Assembly: GCA_012798435.1 (NCBI GenBank)
Contig: JAAZNF010000099.1
Coordinates: 16,894-80,893, forward strand
Length of the DNA stretch: 64,000 nucleotides
From: Myxococcales bacterium
GTDB taxonomy: Bacteria; Myxococcota; B64-G9
Direction: 5' to 3'
How positions within the stretch are numbered: the stretch's first letter is position 1; each line of letters opens with the position of its first letter. Shown here piece by piece: positions 1-8,529 of this stretch. The translations under genes and the position numbers were made by a program. The notes under the pieces were generated by a model. That model saw only the letters and a list, made by a program, of their open reading frames with translations. It was not told where the DNA came from and made no database searches.

Positions 1-386
1 ACATGGTGGTGGCGCACCATGGCAGCACCGAGTTCGGCTCCCCGAAGCTTCCCATGTGCGCCGAGGCGCTGGCCCTGAACTACCTGGACGATCTGGACTC
101 CAAGCTCGAGGCCTTTCGCGAGATCGCCGAGCGCGAGGGCGGTCAGCGCTGGTCGTCCTTCCAGAAGCCGCTGGAGCGGTATCTCTTTTTGGGCGGCGCT
201 TCGGCCGAGCGCGAGCCCGGCGTCACGCCCCGGCAGGAGGCCGGGACCGGGGACCGGCGCGCCGAGCTGCGGCATCGGCCCTTCGATGGCCTGGCAGCGC
301 GGGAGGAGGAGCGCGCCCCGGGCGAGGCCCCCGCGGCGCTCGAGCTGTTTCCGCCGCCGGGACGCAAGCGGGGGGATCGCTCGTGA
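1..386 (+). CDS. YhaM-like HD-domain 3'-5' exoribonuclease, C-terminal fragment
   Basis: Only the C-terminal part is present; the frame is open at the left edge (first full codon at base 3) and ends at TGA 384-386. The residues HHGSTEFGSPKLP followed by EALALNYLDDLDSKLEAF match the conserved tail of the HD domain of YhaM/Cbf1-type exoribonucleases (family pattern HHG-EFGSP-P-EA-LHY-DDLD-K). Known members join an OB-fold to an HD metal-dependent phosphohydrolase domain and trim RNA or DNA from the 3' end. After the HD domain this protein continues with about 60 low-complexity Arg/Ala/Pro-rich residues, an unusual extension. The stop overlaps the GTG start of the next gene, suggesting co-translation. 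Family identity is fairly secure; substrate is inferred. Confidence 0.75.
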   Translation, partial: MVVAHHGSTEFGSPKLPMCAEALALNYLDDLDSKLEAFREIAEREGGQRWSSFQKPLERYLFLGGASAEREPGVTPRQEAGTGDRRAELRHRPFDGLAAREEERAPGEAPAALELFPPPGRKRGDRS

Positions 387-2515
387 GGTTCGGGGAGAAG
401 CTGCTCCAGGCCGGCCTGATCGACGCCGCCCAGCTCGAGGCGGGGCTGCGGCACCAGAAGCAGACCGGCCAGCTCCTGGGCGAGGCGCTGCTCGAGCTCG
501 GCTACCTCAGCGAGGAGAACTTCCTGCGCTTTTTGGCCCGGGAGTTCAACACCCGCTACGCCGCCACCGACAAGCTCTCCCGGGTGGCGGTGCCGGTGGA
601 GGTGCTGGATCGCATCCCCTTCCAGATGGCCGAGCAGCACCTGATTTTTCCCCTGCGGGTGGATCCCAAGTCGAAGACCCTGGGGCTGCTCTCCAGCCGG
701 CCCCAGGACAAGGAATTGATCGACGAGGCGCGCATCGTGAGCGAGGCGCCGGCGGTCGAGGTGTATGTGGCCTGCCGCGAGGCCATCCTGGCCCTGATCA
801 AGAAACACTACCGGGGCGACCTCAACGCCTTCGCCGCGTTGCTTTCACGCGACGCCGCCGCGGTCCAGCCCACCACCGACCTGTACGCGGACCGGCGCCT
901 GGGGGACGAGACGGTGCCGGCGCAGGAGCAGGCCCGCCCGCGCTCCAGTGGGCCGGCGGTCGAGGAGGAGGCGCCGGAGCCCTCCCGCCGGGAGGGCTCG
1001 TCCTCCTGGACGCGGCAGATCGAGGCGGTGCGCAGCGGCTCGCTGGTGTCGGACAACGACTTCATCGAGTCGCTGAACATCCTGGTGGGGTTGCTCGAGC
1101 TGCAGCGCTCCCAGTTCCAGGGGCACTCTGCGCGCGTGGCCCGGCTGGTCAAGGCGGTGTCCGAGCGCTTCGGCCTGGCGGAGCGCGAGGTGTACCATCA
1201 CATCATCGCCGCCTACCTGCACGATCTGGGAAAGCGCGCCTCCACCCACCTCACGCTGCTCTCCATCCAGCACTCCGAGGAGTACAAGAAGCGCGCCCAG
1301 CGCTACTACCTCACTCCGTCGCGGCTCTTCGACAGCGTGCATCTGCCCATCCAGGTCAACCACGTGCTGGGCCACCTGTACGAGAACTTCGACGGCTCCG
1401 GCATCCCGGAGCAGCTCGCGGGCGAGGGCATCCCGCTGGGGTCGCGCATCCTGGCGGCGGCGGACGCGCTGGAGGACCTCGTCAGCAACCCCGGCAACGT
1501 CTTCGGGGAGATCCTGACCCCGGAGGCGGCCTTCGAGCGGCTGCGGCAGAAGGCCGGATCGTTGTTCGATCCCAAGGTGCTTGAGCACCTGGAGGAGGCC
1601 TTCGGGGGCGAGTCGGCCCGCGCCTCGCTGAGCGCGCACAGCCCGCTGGTGCTGCTGGCCGACCCGGACACGGGCTCGACGTCGGTGCTGGAGCTGAAGC
1701 TGGTCAAGCAGGGGCTCCGGGTGCGGGTGGCCCGCGACAGCACGGCCGCCATCAACTCCGTGCTGGAGGAGAACGTCGCCGCGGCGGTGGTGGATCTGCG
1801 CCTGCAGCCGGACGACGGCTTCTCGGTGGTGGAGAAGATCTTGGAGGCGCGCCGGGATCTGCCGGTGTTCATGCTGGCCAGCGATCCCACCTCGGTGATG
1901 GTGAACCGGGCCTTCAAGCTGGGTGTGGTGGATCTCATCACCCGGCCCTACGTGCCCGAGGTGCTGGTGGCCAAGCTGCAGAAGGAGATCGAGCGGCGGC
2001 CGCCCCCGGCGCGCCCCATGCCGGCGCTGGCGGTCAAGGTCGAGGAAGACGACGGCGCCGCGCCGGGGGTGGTGATCCAGGTGGAAGGCGCGGACGGGAG
2101 TTCCGCCGGGCAGACGCCCGCGCCCGAGCCGGCCACCGACACCGGCCGGCGGGACGGCACCGGCAGCGGTTCAGGCGGCTCGTTCTCCGGCTCGGGCGGC
2201 ACCCGCGGCATGCTCTCCGGCGCCCTGAGCGAGGGCCGTACCGTCCTGATGCTGGTCAAGGCCCTGGTGGGAAAGAAGCGCACCGGCAAGCTGTCGCTGC
2301 GCTCGGGCGCCCAGAAGGGGGAGATCTTCGTCCAGGGCGGCTTGCTGTTCCAGGCCAGCCTGGGGGATCTCGACGGCGAGGAGGCCTTCCTGGAGCTGGC
2401 CGCCTGGACGGAGTGCGTCTACCAGTTCGATCCCAGCAGCCTGCCCCCGGCGAGGGACATCAAGACGCCCACCCCGCAGCTCCTGCAAATCGCCGCCATG
2501 TCGTTGGGGTCGTGA
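383..2515 (+). CDS. MshEN / HD-GYP-like / receiver / DUF4388 regulator
   Basis: 710 aa from GTG 383, which overlaps the previous stop (GTGA). Residues 1-155 form an MshEN-type domain (GSPII_E N-terminal, two VxFGxxLLxxGLI-like halves), a fold known to bind cyclic di-GMP. Residues about 225-400 are an HD-GYP-like domain with an intact YLHDLGK but degenerate second half: the usual HHE is LYE and GYP is GIP (NFDGSGIP near residue 337). Residues about 420-535 are a receiver domain with the phosphorylatable Asp (VVDLRL) but Arg in place of the conserved Lys (ITRPY). Residues about 608-705 are DUF4388 (PATAN-like), common in Myxococcota regulators. It probably senses c-di-GMP rather than hydrolysing it (inference). 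Confidence 0.8.
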   Translation: MRFGEKLLQAGLIDAAQLEAGLRHQKQTGQLLGEALLELGYLSEENFLRFLAREFNTRYAATDKLSRVAVPVEVLDRIPFQMAEQHLIFPLRVDPKSKTLGLLSSRPQDKELIDEARIVSEAPAVEVYVACREAILALIKKHYRGDLNAFAALLSRDAAAVQPTTDLYADRRLGDETVPAQEQARPRSSGPAVEEEAPEPSRREGSSSWTRQIEAVRSGSLVSDNDFIESLNILVGLLELQRSQFQGHSARVARLVKAVSERFGLAEREVYHHIIAAYLHDLGKRASTHLTLLSIQHSEEYKKRAQRYYLTPSRLFDSVHLPIQVNHVLGHLYENFDGSGIPEQLAGEGIPLGSRILAAADALEDLVSNPGNVFGEILTPEAAFERLRQKAGSLFDPKVLEHLEEAFGGESARASLSAHSPLVLLADPDTGSTSVLELKLVKQGLRVRVARDSTAAINSVLEENVAAAVVDLRLQPDDGFSVVEKILEARRDLPVFMLASDPTSVMVNRAFKLGVVDLITRPYVPEVLVAKLQKEIERRPPPARPMPALAVKVEEDDGAAPGVVIQVEGADGSSAGQTPAPEPATDTGRRDGTGSGSGGSFSGSGGTRGMLSGALSEGRTVLMLVKALVGKKRTGKLSLRSGAQKGEIFVQGGLLFQASLGDLDGEEAFLELAAWTECVYQFDPSSLPPARDIKTPTPQLLQIAAMSLGS

Positions 2516-2549
2516 ACGAGTCGCCGAGGGGCGCGCGAGGAGGAACGCC

Positions 2550-4253
2550 ATGCGAGTCCAGCGGTATTGGTGGTTGTGTCTGGTGCTGATCGCCGCCGCG
2601 TGCAGCAAAAAGAGCGATGGCCCGGCCCCCGACGCCACGGTGTCCGCGGGAGAACCCGGTCCGGCCGCAGTCCCCCAGCAGGCGCCGGCCCGTGAGGAGG
2701 CCGAGCCCAACGACAAGTTGGCCCAGGCCATGGAGATCGGGGAGGGGGAGTTGGTGGCCACGCTGGAACCGGCCGGCGGGCCGAAGGCCACCGCCTCCGA
2801 CAGCTTCCACCTGGCCGCCGCGCCGGGGCAAACCTGTCGCCTGTCGGTGAGTGGCATCGAGGGCGAGGACGTCAGGCTGACCCTCTTCGACGACGATCGC
2901 AACCGGCTGCTCACCGTCAACTCGGGCGGCCAGGGTGAGGGCGAGATCGTGCCCAACCTCACGCTTTCGCGCGGGGCCTACCTCCAGGTGCAGGGCGGCG
3001 AGGGTGGGGCGGGCGGCGCCTACCGCCTGACCGTTGCGCTGCGTGAGCGCGGCCCGGACGAGGAGAGCGAGCCGAACGAACGCTACTCGAGCGCCACGCC
3101 GCTCGTGGTGGGAAAGCCGATGCGGGGCTTCGTCGGCTGGGCGCGCGACGAGGACTGGTACCGGCTTTCGCTTTCTGACCTGGCGCCGTTCTCCGTGTTG
3201 CGCATCGACCTCCAGCCGGTGGAGGGGGTGCGCCTGGAGCTCCAGGCGGCCGACGCCGGGCAGCGCGCCCCGATGCTCACGGTGCGCTCCAGCGAGGCTG
3301 GCAAGGGAGTGGCCATCCGCAACCTGGGGGCGCCGCGCGACGAGCGGGAGCTGTACCTGGTGGTCCGCGCCGCGCGCGCGCCGGAGGGCAAGGGGACACA
3401 GGCGCGAGCCTTCCACCCGGAGGCCGCCTACACCCTGAGCGTCAGCTCGGAGCTGGGGGGCGAGGACATGGAGCGAGAGCCCGACGACGACGCCGCCCAC
3501 GCCATGCCCGTGCTGGACGGGGGCCGGGTGCGCGGCTACCTGGGCGCTCCGAACGACGTCGATTGGTACCGCGTGCAGGTGGAGCGGCCGGGTATCCTGG
3601 CTGCCGAGCTGTCGGCGCTGCCGCGGATCGACCTGGTGCTCACCGTGGCAGATCCCGAGAAGAAGGACGCCGCCAAGGGCTTCGAGCTGTGCAAGGTGAA
3701 CGCCGCGGCGGTGAACGAGGCCGAGATCGTCACCGGCTGCGCCCTCCAGCCGGGGGAGAACTTCTTGCGGGTGGAGGCCGCCTGGAAGAAGGTGGACGGC
3801 GTGTGGGTGCGCGACGTGGAGAACCTGGATGACACCTACTCGCTCTCGGTCAGCCTGCGCACGGACGAGGGACGCGAAGAGCGCGAGCCCAACGACGCGG
3901 CCGAGCGCGCCACCCCCATCGCGGTGGACCAGACGCTGCAAGGGTTCCTGCACCCGCCCGGGGACGCCGACCATTACCTCCTGGACCTCTCGGGACAGGA
4001 GGGCCCACGCCAGACGGTGGTCGAGGCCAGCGGCATCCCCAAGCTGGACGTCACCCTGGCCCTTCTCTCGCTCGAGAAGGACGAGCGCGATCACCACCGG
4101 GAGATCGCCTTCGCCAACGCGCAGAAGGGCGAGGCGCGCGAGCAGATCCAGAAGGAACTCATGCCGGGCAAGTACCTGATCCTGGTGAGGGGCCTGCCCG
4201 CCAACGAGAGCAACACCCGCGACCAGTACCGCCTCACCGTGAGCCAGCCCTGA
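2550..4253 (+). CDS. Lipoprotein with four tandem pre-peptidase C-terminal (PPC)-like domains
   Basis: 567 aa with a good Shine-Dalgarno (AGGAGG) before the ATG. A lipoprotein signal ends in LIAAAC, with the lipidated Cys about residue 20. The rest is four repeats of roughly 130 residues, each opened by an acidic E-x-E-P-N/D-D/E motif (near residues 50, 172, 308 and 444) and containing a DWYRL or DHYLL strand. That is the pattern of PPC jelly-roll domains usually found at the C-terminus of secreted proteases. No catalytic domain is attached, so this is a stand-alone PPC-repeat lipoprotein, presumably displayed in the envelope. Its partner is unknown. It lies 34 bp after the multidomain regulator on the same strand. 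Confidence 0.7.
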   Translation: MRVQRYWWLCLVLIAAACSKKSDGPAPDATVSAGEPGPAAVPQQAPAREEAEPNDKLAQAMEIGEGELVATLEPAGGPKATASDSFHLAAAPGQTCRLSVSGIEGEDVRLTLFDDDRNRLLTVNSGGQGEGEIVPNLTLSRGAYLQVQGGEGGAGGAYRLTVALRERGPDEESEPNERYSSATPLVVGKPMRGFVGWARDEDWYRLSLSDLAPFSVLRIDLQPVEGVRLELQAADAGQRAPMLTVRSSEAGKGVAIRNLGAPRDERELYLVVRAARAPEGKGTQARAFHPEAAYTLSVSSELGGEDMEREPDDDAAHAMPVLDGGRVRGYLGAPNDVDWYRVQVERPGILAAELSALPRIDLVLTVADPEKKDAAKGFELCKVNAAAVNEAEIVTGCALQPGENFLRVEAAWKKVDGVWVRDVENLDDTYSLSVSLRTDEGREEREPNDAAERATPIAVDQTLQGFLHPPGDADHYLLDLSGQEGPRQTVVEASGIPKLDVTLALLSLEKDERDHHREIAFANAQKGEAREQIQKELMPGKYLILVRGLPANESNTRDQYRLTVSQP

Positions 4254-4275
4254 GCCCCGTCGGGCGCGGGCCGGG

Positions 4276-4542
4276 TCAGGCCAGGCGCCACCACAGCACG
4301 TAGCACAGGGCCACCCCGGCGATCACCCCGAGCAGAAAGGCCCGAAGCGGCGTGAGCAGCCGCCGGCGCGTGGGCGCGGGCGCGGGGTTCTGTTTCAGCG
4401 CCGCCATGAGCCGGTCGCGCTCTTCGGCGCTGAGCTCTCCCCGCGCGCGCAGGCTCTCCAGCTTGAATTCGAGCACCCTGCCCTCCACCACGTCCGGCTC
4501 AGTCCATGGAGAAGGTGCCGGCGCGGATGCGATCGGAGCCAT
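4276..4542 (-). CDS. Small SHOCT-like single-pass membrane protein
   Basis: 88 aa from ATG 4542, which would overlap the 3' end of the upstream glycosyltransferase gene by 44 bp. GTG codons at 4491 and 4488, just after that gene's stop, are alternative starts and avoid the overlap. The middle (LESLRARGELSAEERDRLM) looks like a SHOCT helical motif, followed by a basic stretch and one C-terminal transmembrane helix (about residues 67-87). Same strand and immediate proximity suggest co-transcription with the glycosyltransferase. Function not recognised. Confidence 0.5.
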   Translation of the reverse strand: MAPIASAPAPSPWTEPDVVEGRVLEFKLESLRARGELSAEERDRLMAALKQNPAPAPTRRRLLTPLRAFLLGVIAGVALCYVLWWRLA

Positions 4543-6706
4543 CCTGCGGGAAGCCGGGCAGCACCCGCATGCGGGTGTCCCCGATGTAGAAGCCGAGATA
4601 GAGCGTGTAGTTCTTGGCGGTGAACTCGCGGGGGACCTTGAGGCGCACGTGGTCGCGCACGATGTCCCCCGGCATCCACTGATCGGTGGTCAGCAGGCCC
4701 TCCACCGGGTAGTGGTCACCGTTGATGCGGTGGAACTCGTGCCCGAAGCCGTCGATGTGGATGAAGATCTGCCAGCTCTTGTCGATGCGCCGCAGGCACT
4801 GGAAGTACAGGGTGAGCTCCAGCTCGCCGCCGGTAGAGGGGACCTCGGGCCGAAGCTCGTAGCCCAGCAGGGCCAGCTGCGCCCCGCCGGCGAGCTGCGC
4901 CGGGTCGGCCAGCTCGGCGCGCACCGGATGGGCGATCGTCGGCGCCTCTGCCAGCAGGTGTTGCGTCAGCGGGTTCAGGTCCTCCTCGCCGGGGCCGAGC
5001 TGGTTGGAGATGAGCACGTAGCGCAGCCCGCTCCCCGGCAGCACGTGGACGTGCCGGCCGGTGGCCTGGCGCATGACCCGGTCCAGCGGGCCCAGGCTCT
5101 CGCGCACCGCGATCAGGAAGGCTCGCTCGGGTTTGGTGAAGATGTTGCGAAAGCCGGTCTCGTCGCCGATCTTCACGATCTTGTCGTTGGAGTAGAACAC
5201 CTCGCCGCGCCAGTTCATCTGGTACTGGTACAGTTTCTCCCCTGGCCGGGCCACGCGCTGGTAGGTGTCGAAGACGTCCTGCTGCGACATGGTGTGTCCG
5301 AGCCGCGGCTGATAGTACCAGGCCAGGGTGATGGTGGAGGCGGCCGCCAGCACGGCCAGCGCCGGGCGAAGCAGGCGCGGCCGGGCGAAGAAGCGCGAAA
5401 GCATTAGGCACAGCCCGAACAGACCGGTGATGAGCCCGAGCGCGAGCCGCGGGTAGATCTCGCCGGGCAGCGGGCGCTCGTAGGCGTAGGTGTACAGGTT
5501 GGCCAGGTGCGTGTCCGAGGAGACGATGTCGTTGCCCACCATGAGCAAAGGCAGCACGCCGAGCGGCAGGAGCAGGCGAAGCCCGGTGCCTTCCTCCGCG
5601 GCCAGGCACACCCCGGCCAGGATCGCCAGCGGCGGTAGGGCCGGGAACACGTAGTGGTGGAACTTGGTCACGATGAGGGTGAAGGTCACGAAGGTCACCC
5701 CGAACCACAAAAGCAAGAAGAGCTCGAGGCGCAGCGTCTGGCCCTCGGGAGAGGGCACCTGCAGCCGCAGCGCCTCGGTGTCCTCGCGCTGGCGCAGCCG
5801 ACCCAGCACCCGGCCCAGCGCCAGCGGGAGCAGGCCCACCCACGGGAAGAACCCGTAGCCCGCCTGCTTGATGAAGTATTCGAAGGTGCCGCGCTCGCCG
5901 TGCACCCCGGTGAAGGCCCGCTGCAAATTGTGGTGCATGAAGAACTCGTCGGAGAACTTCCGCCCGTGCAGGGCCAGCACCGACACGTACCAGGGCGCGG
6001 CGATGAGCAAGAAAAGCAAGATGCCGAGCGGCAGCCGCAGCCGGCGCAGCAGCGACCACTCGCCGCTGAGCAGCAGGTACACCAGGACCACCGCGGCCGG
6101 GATGGCCAGGCCGACCGGCGTCTTGGCCAGCGCCGCCAGCCCGGCGAAGACGTAGATGTACAGCGCCTCCCGCCGCGGGGTGTCCGGGCGCAGCGCCACC
6201 AGGGCGAACGAGCCCAGCGCGCCCAGCACGAAGACGCAGAAGGTGATGTCGGTGATGGCCTGGCGCGCGATGAAGAAGTAGAAGGGCGTGGTGCACAGGG
6301 CGAAGGCCGCCCACAGCCCGCGCCGGGCGTCGGTGACGCGGGAGACGAAGCGGAAGGCGAGGAAGACGCCCAGGATGCCGACCAGCGCGAAGGGCAGCCT
6401 GGCGCTCAAGGCCGAGATGCCGAACAGGTGGAAACTCGCCGCCATGAGCCAGAAGTTGAGGATGGGTTTCGAGAAGAACAGCTCGCCCTGCCAGCGCGGG
6501 GTGATCCAGTCGCCGTCCACCACGATGCGCCGGGCCACCTCGGCGTAGTGGGTCTCCCAGGGATCCCACAGCCCCGAGGCCCCCAGCATGGGCAAAAACA
6601 CCGCCGCGCCCATGAGCAGCGCCAGGCTCTCCGGGCGGCGCAGCAGCGCGCCCAGGGCCAGGAGTTGCCTTCGCGCCGCGGACATCATCGAGGCATGTTC
6701 GGCCAT
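4499..6706 (-). CDS. ArnT-like glycosyltransferase, GT39/PMT superfamily
   Basis: 735 aa from ATG 6706, chosen because AAAGGGAG sits 7 nt upstream; in-frame sequence further upstream lacks a site. An N-terminal membrane helix is followed by the GT39 first-loop motif DPWETHYAEVARRI with its acidic catalytic residue, then about ten transmembrane helices to roughly residue 430, and a large C-terminal periplasmic region with a beta-sandwich-like end (GGELELTLYFQ onward). Family members move sugars from polyprenyl-phosphate donors to lipid A or other envelope acceptors on the periplasmic face. The acceptor here is unknown. It is divergent from the response-regulator gene at 6855. Confidence 0.8.
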   Translation of the reverse strand: MAEHASMMSAARRQLLALGALLRRPESLALLMGAAVFLPMLGASGLWDPWETHYAEVARRIVVDGDWITPRWQGELFFSKPILNFWLMAASFHLFGISALSARLPFALVGILGVFLAFRFVSRVTDARRGLWAAFALCTTPFYFFIARQAITDITFCVFVLGALGSFALVALRPDTPRREALYIYVFAGLAALAKTPVGLAIPAAVVLVYLLLSGEWSLLRRLRLPLGILLFLLIAAPWYVSVLALHGRKFSDEFFMHHNLQRAFTGVHGERGTFEYFIKQAGYGFFPWVGLLPLALGRVLGRLRQREDTEALRLQVPSPEGQTLRLELFLLLWFGVTFVTFTLIVTKFHHYVFPALPPLAILAGVCLAAEEGTGLRLLLPLGVLPLLMVGNDIVSSDTHLANLYTYAYERPLPGEIYPRLALGLITGLFGLCLMLSRFFARPRLLRPALAVLAAASTITLAWYYQPRLGHTMSQQDVFDTYQRVARPGEKLYQYQMNWRGEVFYSNDKIVKIGDETGFRNIFTKPERAFLIAVRESLGPLDRVMRQATGRHVHVLPGSGLRYVLISNQLGPGEEDLNPLTQHLLAEAPTIAHPVRAELADPAQLAGGAQLALLGYELRPEVPSTGGELELTLYFQCLRRIDKSWQIFIHIDGFGHEFHRINGDHYPVEGLLTTDQWMPGDIVRDHVRLKVPREFTAKNYTLYLGFYIGDTRMRVLPGFPQDGSDRIRAGTFSMD

Positions 6707-6854
6707 ATCGGCTCCCTTTCGCCGGGCGGCAGTGTACCCGGAGGCACGGCGGCGATCAAACGGGTGACCGGGAGGATTCGCGAAGGCTTCGGGTTGCACC
6801 CGGCCAGAGACCGGGATACACTCGGGCCATCGATTTCTAAGGCGAAGATACTAC

Positions 6855-7697
6855 ATGGCCAGCCCCCAACAACGCGCGGTCCGGATCTTGGTGGTGGACG
6901 ACGAGCCGGTGGTCCAGGAGGTCATCCGCAACGTGCTGGACCGGCCGGGGATGTTCCTGGTGGAGGCCCTGGACGGAGAGAAGGCCATCGACCTGCTGCT
7001 GCGCGAGCGCTTCGATCTCCTCATCGTGGACAAGAACCTGCCCGGCATCACCGGGCTCGACGTCATCCGCCGGGCGCGGGCCCAGGACCCGGAAGTGGCG
7101 GCGCTGCTCATCACCGCCTACGCCTCCCGCGAGTCGGTCGAGGAGGCCATGGCCATCGGGGTCGATGACTACATCGTCAAGCCCTTCGCCATTCAGGATC
7201 TGATGGCCAAGGTGGAACAGGCGCTGCTGCGGCGGCTGGAGCGGATCCAGCGGCCGGCGCGGCCGATCGCGCAAGCGCGCCGGTTGCGCGCGCTGGTGTG
7301 CGCGCCGGACGAAGGAGAACGCCGCCTGCTCTCGGAGGCGCTGGAGATCTTGGGGCACGGCCCGGCGCATGCCGTCACGCTGTCGCAGGCGCTCTCGGAG
7401 ATCCGCCAGGGCCGGGCGGACCTTCTGGTGTGCGACGTCGGCGAGCTGAGCCGCAACGACGCCACCGCCTGTTTCTTGCGCTCCGCCGTGATCCTGGCCA
7501 GCGCCCTGAAGGTAGTGGCCGTCTCCTCCCGGCACGAGCTGGAAGGCGCGCTGGAGGCGCTGCGCAGCGGCGCCTCCAAGGTCGTCTACCGGCCGCTCGC
7601 GGACGCGGCGCGCCTGGCCGAGCTGCTGCGGGAGTTCCTGGAGGGTGGGCGCGAGAAGACCCCGGTCGGGGTGCGTAGCCGGCGCATCACCTCCTAG
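6855..7697 (+). CDS. Response regulator with second, degenerate receiver-like domain
   Basis: 280 aa. Residues 9-130 are a complete receiver domain: acidic pair D15/D16, phosphoacceptor D59 (LLIVDKNLPG), T87 and K109 (IVKPF). Residues about 138-265 repeat the alpha/beta topology (RLRALVCAPDEGERR, DLLVCDVGEL, VVAVSS, VVYRPL) but lack a standard phosphorylation set, so the second module looks like a pseudo-receiver. There is no DNA-binding or enzymatic output. It likely acts by protein contacts or as a phosphate sink. It is not beside a kinase gene, so its partner is unknown. Confidence 0.8.
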   Translation: MASPQQRAVRILVVDDEPVVQEVIRNVLDRPGMFLVEALDGEKAIDLLLRERFDLLIVDKNLPGITGLDVIRRARAQDPEVAALLITAYASRESVEEAMAIGVDDYIVKPFAIQDLMAKVEQALLRRLERIQRPARPIAQARRLRALVCAPDEGERRLLSEALEILGHGPAHAVTLSQALSEIRQGRADLLVCDVGELSRNDATACFLRSAVILASALKVVAVSSRHELEGALEALRSGASKVVYRPLADAARLAELLREFLEGGREKTPVGVRSRRITS

Positions 7698-7789
7698 CGT
7701 ATCGCGTGGAAAGAGATCGAAGATCCCCCCAAGCCGAGATCTGTGTCTGGACTTGCACCCGGTCGAACTGGCCTGCCGGTGCGTAATGC

Positions 7790-7829
7790 GGTCGCGGAGC
7801 CGAGATGGCCGGCGTGTCCGGACGCGACC
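7790..7829. terminator. Candidate bidirectional stem-loop between convergent genes
   Basis: GGTCGCG (7790-7796) and CGCGACC (7823-7829) form a perfect 7-bp inverted repeat with a 26-nt loop containing a second short GC palindrome. It lies between the convergent ends of the response regulator and the 140-aa gene. No T-run follows on either strand, so a terminator role is only suggested. Confidence 0.25.
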
Positions 7830-7874
7830 TGCGGCGGTATTGGATATCCGCCGAGTCGAGGACGCATCCGGCCG

Positions 7875-8297
7875 CTAGCGCTGATCCATGACCGTCTCGT
7901 CGTCCCAGGTCGCGGCGGCCGGCGGCTCCTCCGGCTCCAGCGCGCGGGTCAGGGCGTACAGCAGCGGCAGGATGGCGTCGGCGGGGTTTTCCTTGACGAT
8001 GCCCGCCAGGCGCACCTCCACGGTCACGCGCGTGCCCTGGTTTTCGGCGGCGATGTCGATGGTGTAGGTGGCGGGGTTGACCAGGTCGTGCTGGAACACT
8101 AGCCGCTCGGGCTTCTCGACCTTGAGGGCCGGCGGCTTGGGGCGGAAGTCCTTGCGCTGGTGCGCGAAGGTCCGGCCCACCCAGGCCAGCACGCCGTCCT
8201 CGCACCCCTGGGTGTAGATGCGCGGCATGCTCTTCAGCACCCGGGCCACCGCCTCGGGGTAGGAGCGCACCCACCAGGACTTCTTGAAGCTGGACAC
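7875..8297 (-). CDS. Conserved hypothetical 140-aa protein, possibly SRPBCC-like
   Basis: 140 aa from GTG 8297, with a strong ribosome binding site (GGGGAGGTGAG) 6 nt upstream. No signal peptide or transmembrane segment. The pattern is alternating strands with helices at both ends (FKKSWWVRSYPEAVARVL at the start, ILPLLYALTRAL at the end) around TYTIDIAAENQGTRVTVEVRL, which resembles a small START/SRPBCC-type helix-grip fold. This is weak, fold-level reasoning. The last 15 residues are acidic and low-complexity. Function unknown. Confidence 0.6.
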   Translation of the reverse strand: MSSFKKSWWVRSYPEAVARVLKSMPRIYTQGCEDGVLAWVGRTFAHQRKDFRPKPPALKVEKPERLVFQHDLVNPATYTIDIAAENQGTRVTVEVRLAGIVKENPADAILPLLYALTRALEPEEPPAAATWDDETVMDQR

Positions 8298-8396
8298 GTC
8301 TCACCTCCCCGCGTCTGGGTGGCAGCATGGTCCCACAGCGCGCCGCTTGTCAACCCGCCGGCAGGCTGACCGCACCTCGCCTTGTTCCCTCCGGCG

Positions 8397-8464
8397 CGGC
8401 TGCTTGACGGCGGTCCTCCTAACTGCTCGCCGCAGGGCTGGCTCCGCTGCATGGAGGACCCGCC
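8397..8464. repeat. Intergenic GC-rich palindromic repeat, copy A, with stem-loop
   Basis: 8397-8445 aligns with 46761-46810 over about 50 nt: exact 9-mer CGGCTGCTT and exact 11-mer TGCTCGCCGCA at almost the same spacing, about 39 of 50 positions identical by hand. The copy overlaps a hairpin whose arms GGCGGTCCTCC (8409-8419) and GGAGGACCCGCC (8453-8464) pair with one bulge. The 16-mer CGCCTGGCGCGCCGCG at 8461 recurs at 56858. It sits just past the end of the M29-like gene (minus strand) and may help end or stabilise its transcript. Confidence 0.4.
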
Positions 8465-8529
8465 TGGCGCGCCGCGCCACGGAAAGTTCCACCATGGCTC
8501 CATCGAATCGAATTTTTTGTGAGGTGCGG

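Noticed and set aside
2460..4097. Long minus-strand open frame opposite the PPC lipoprotein
   Set aside because: The plus strand has the ribosome site, lipobox and repeated domain; the antisense translation is compositionally biased with no domain.
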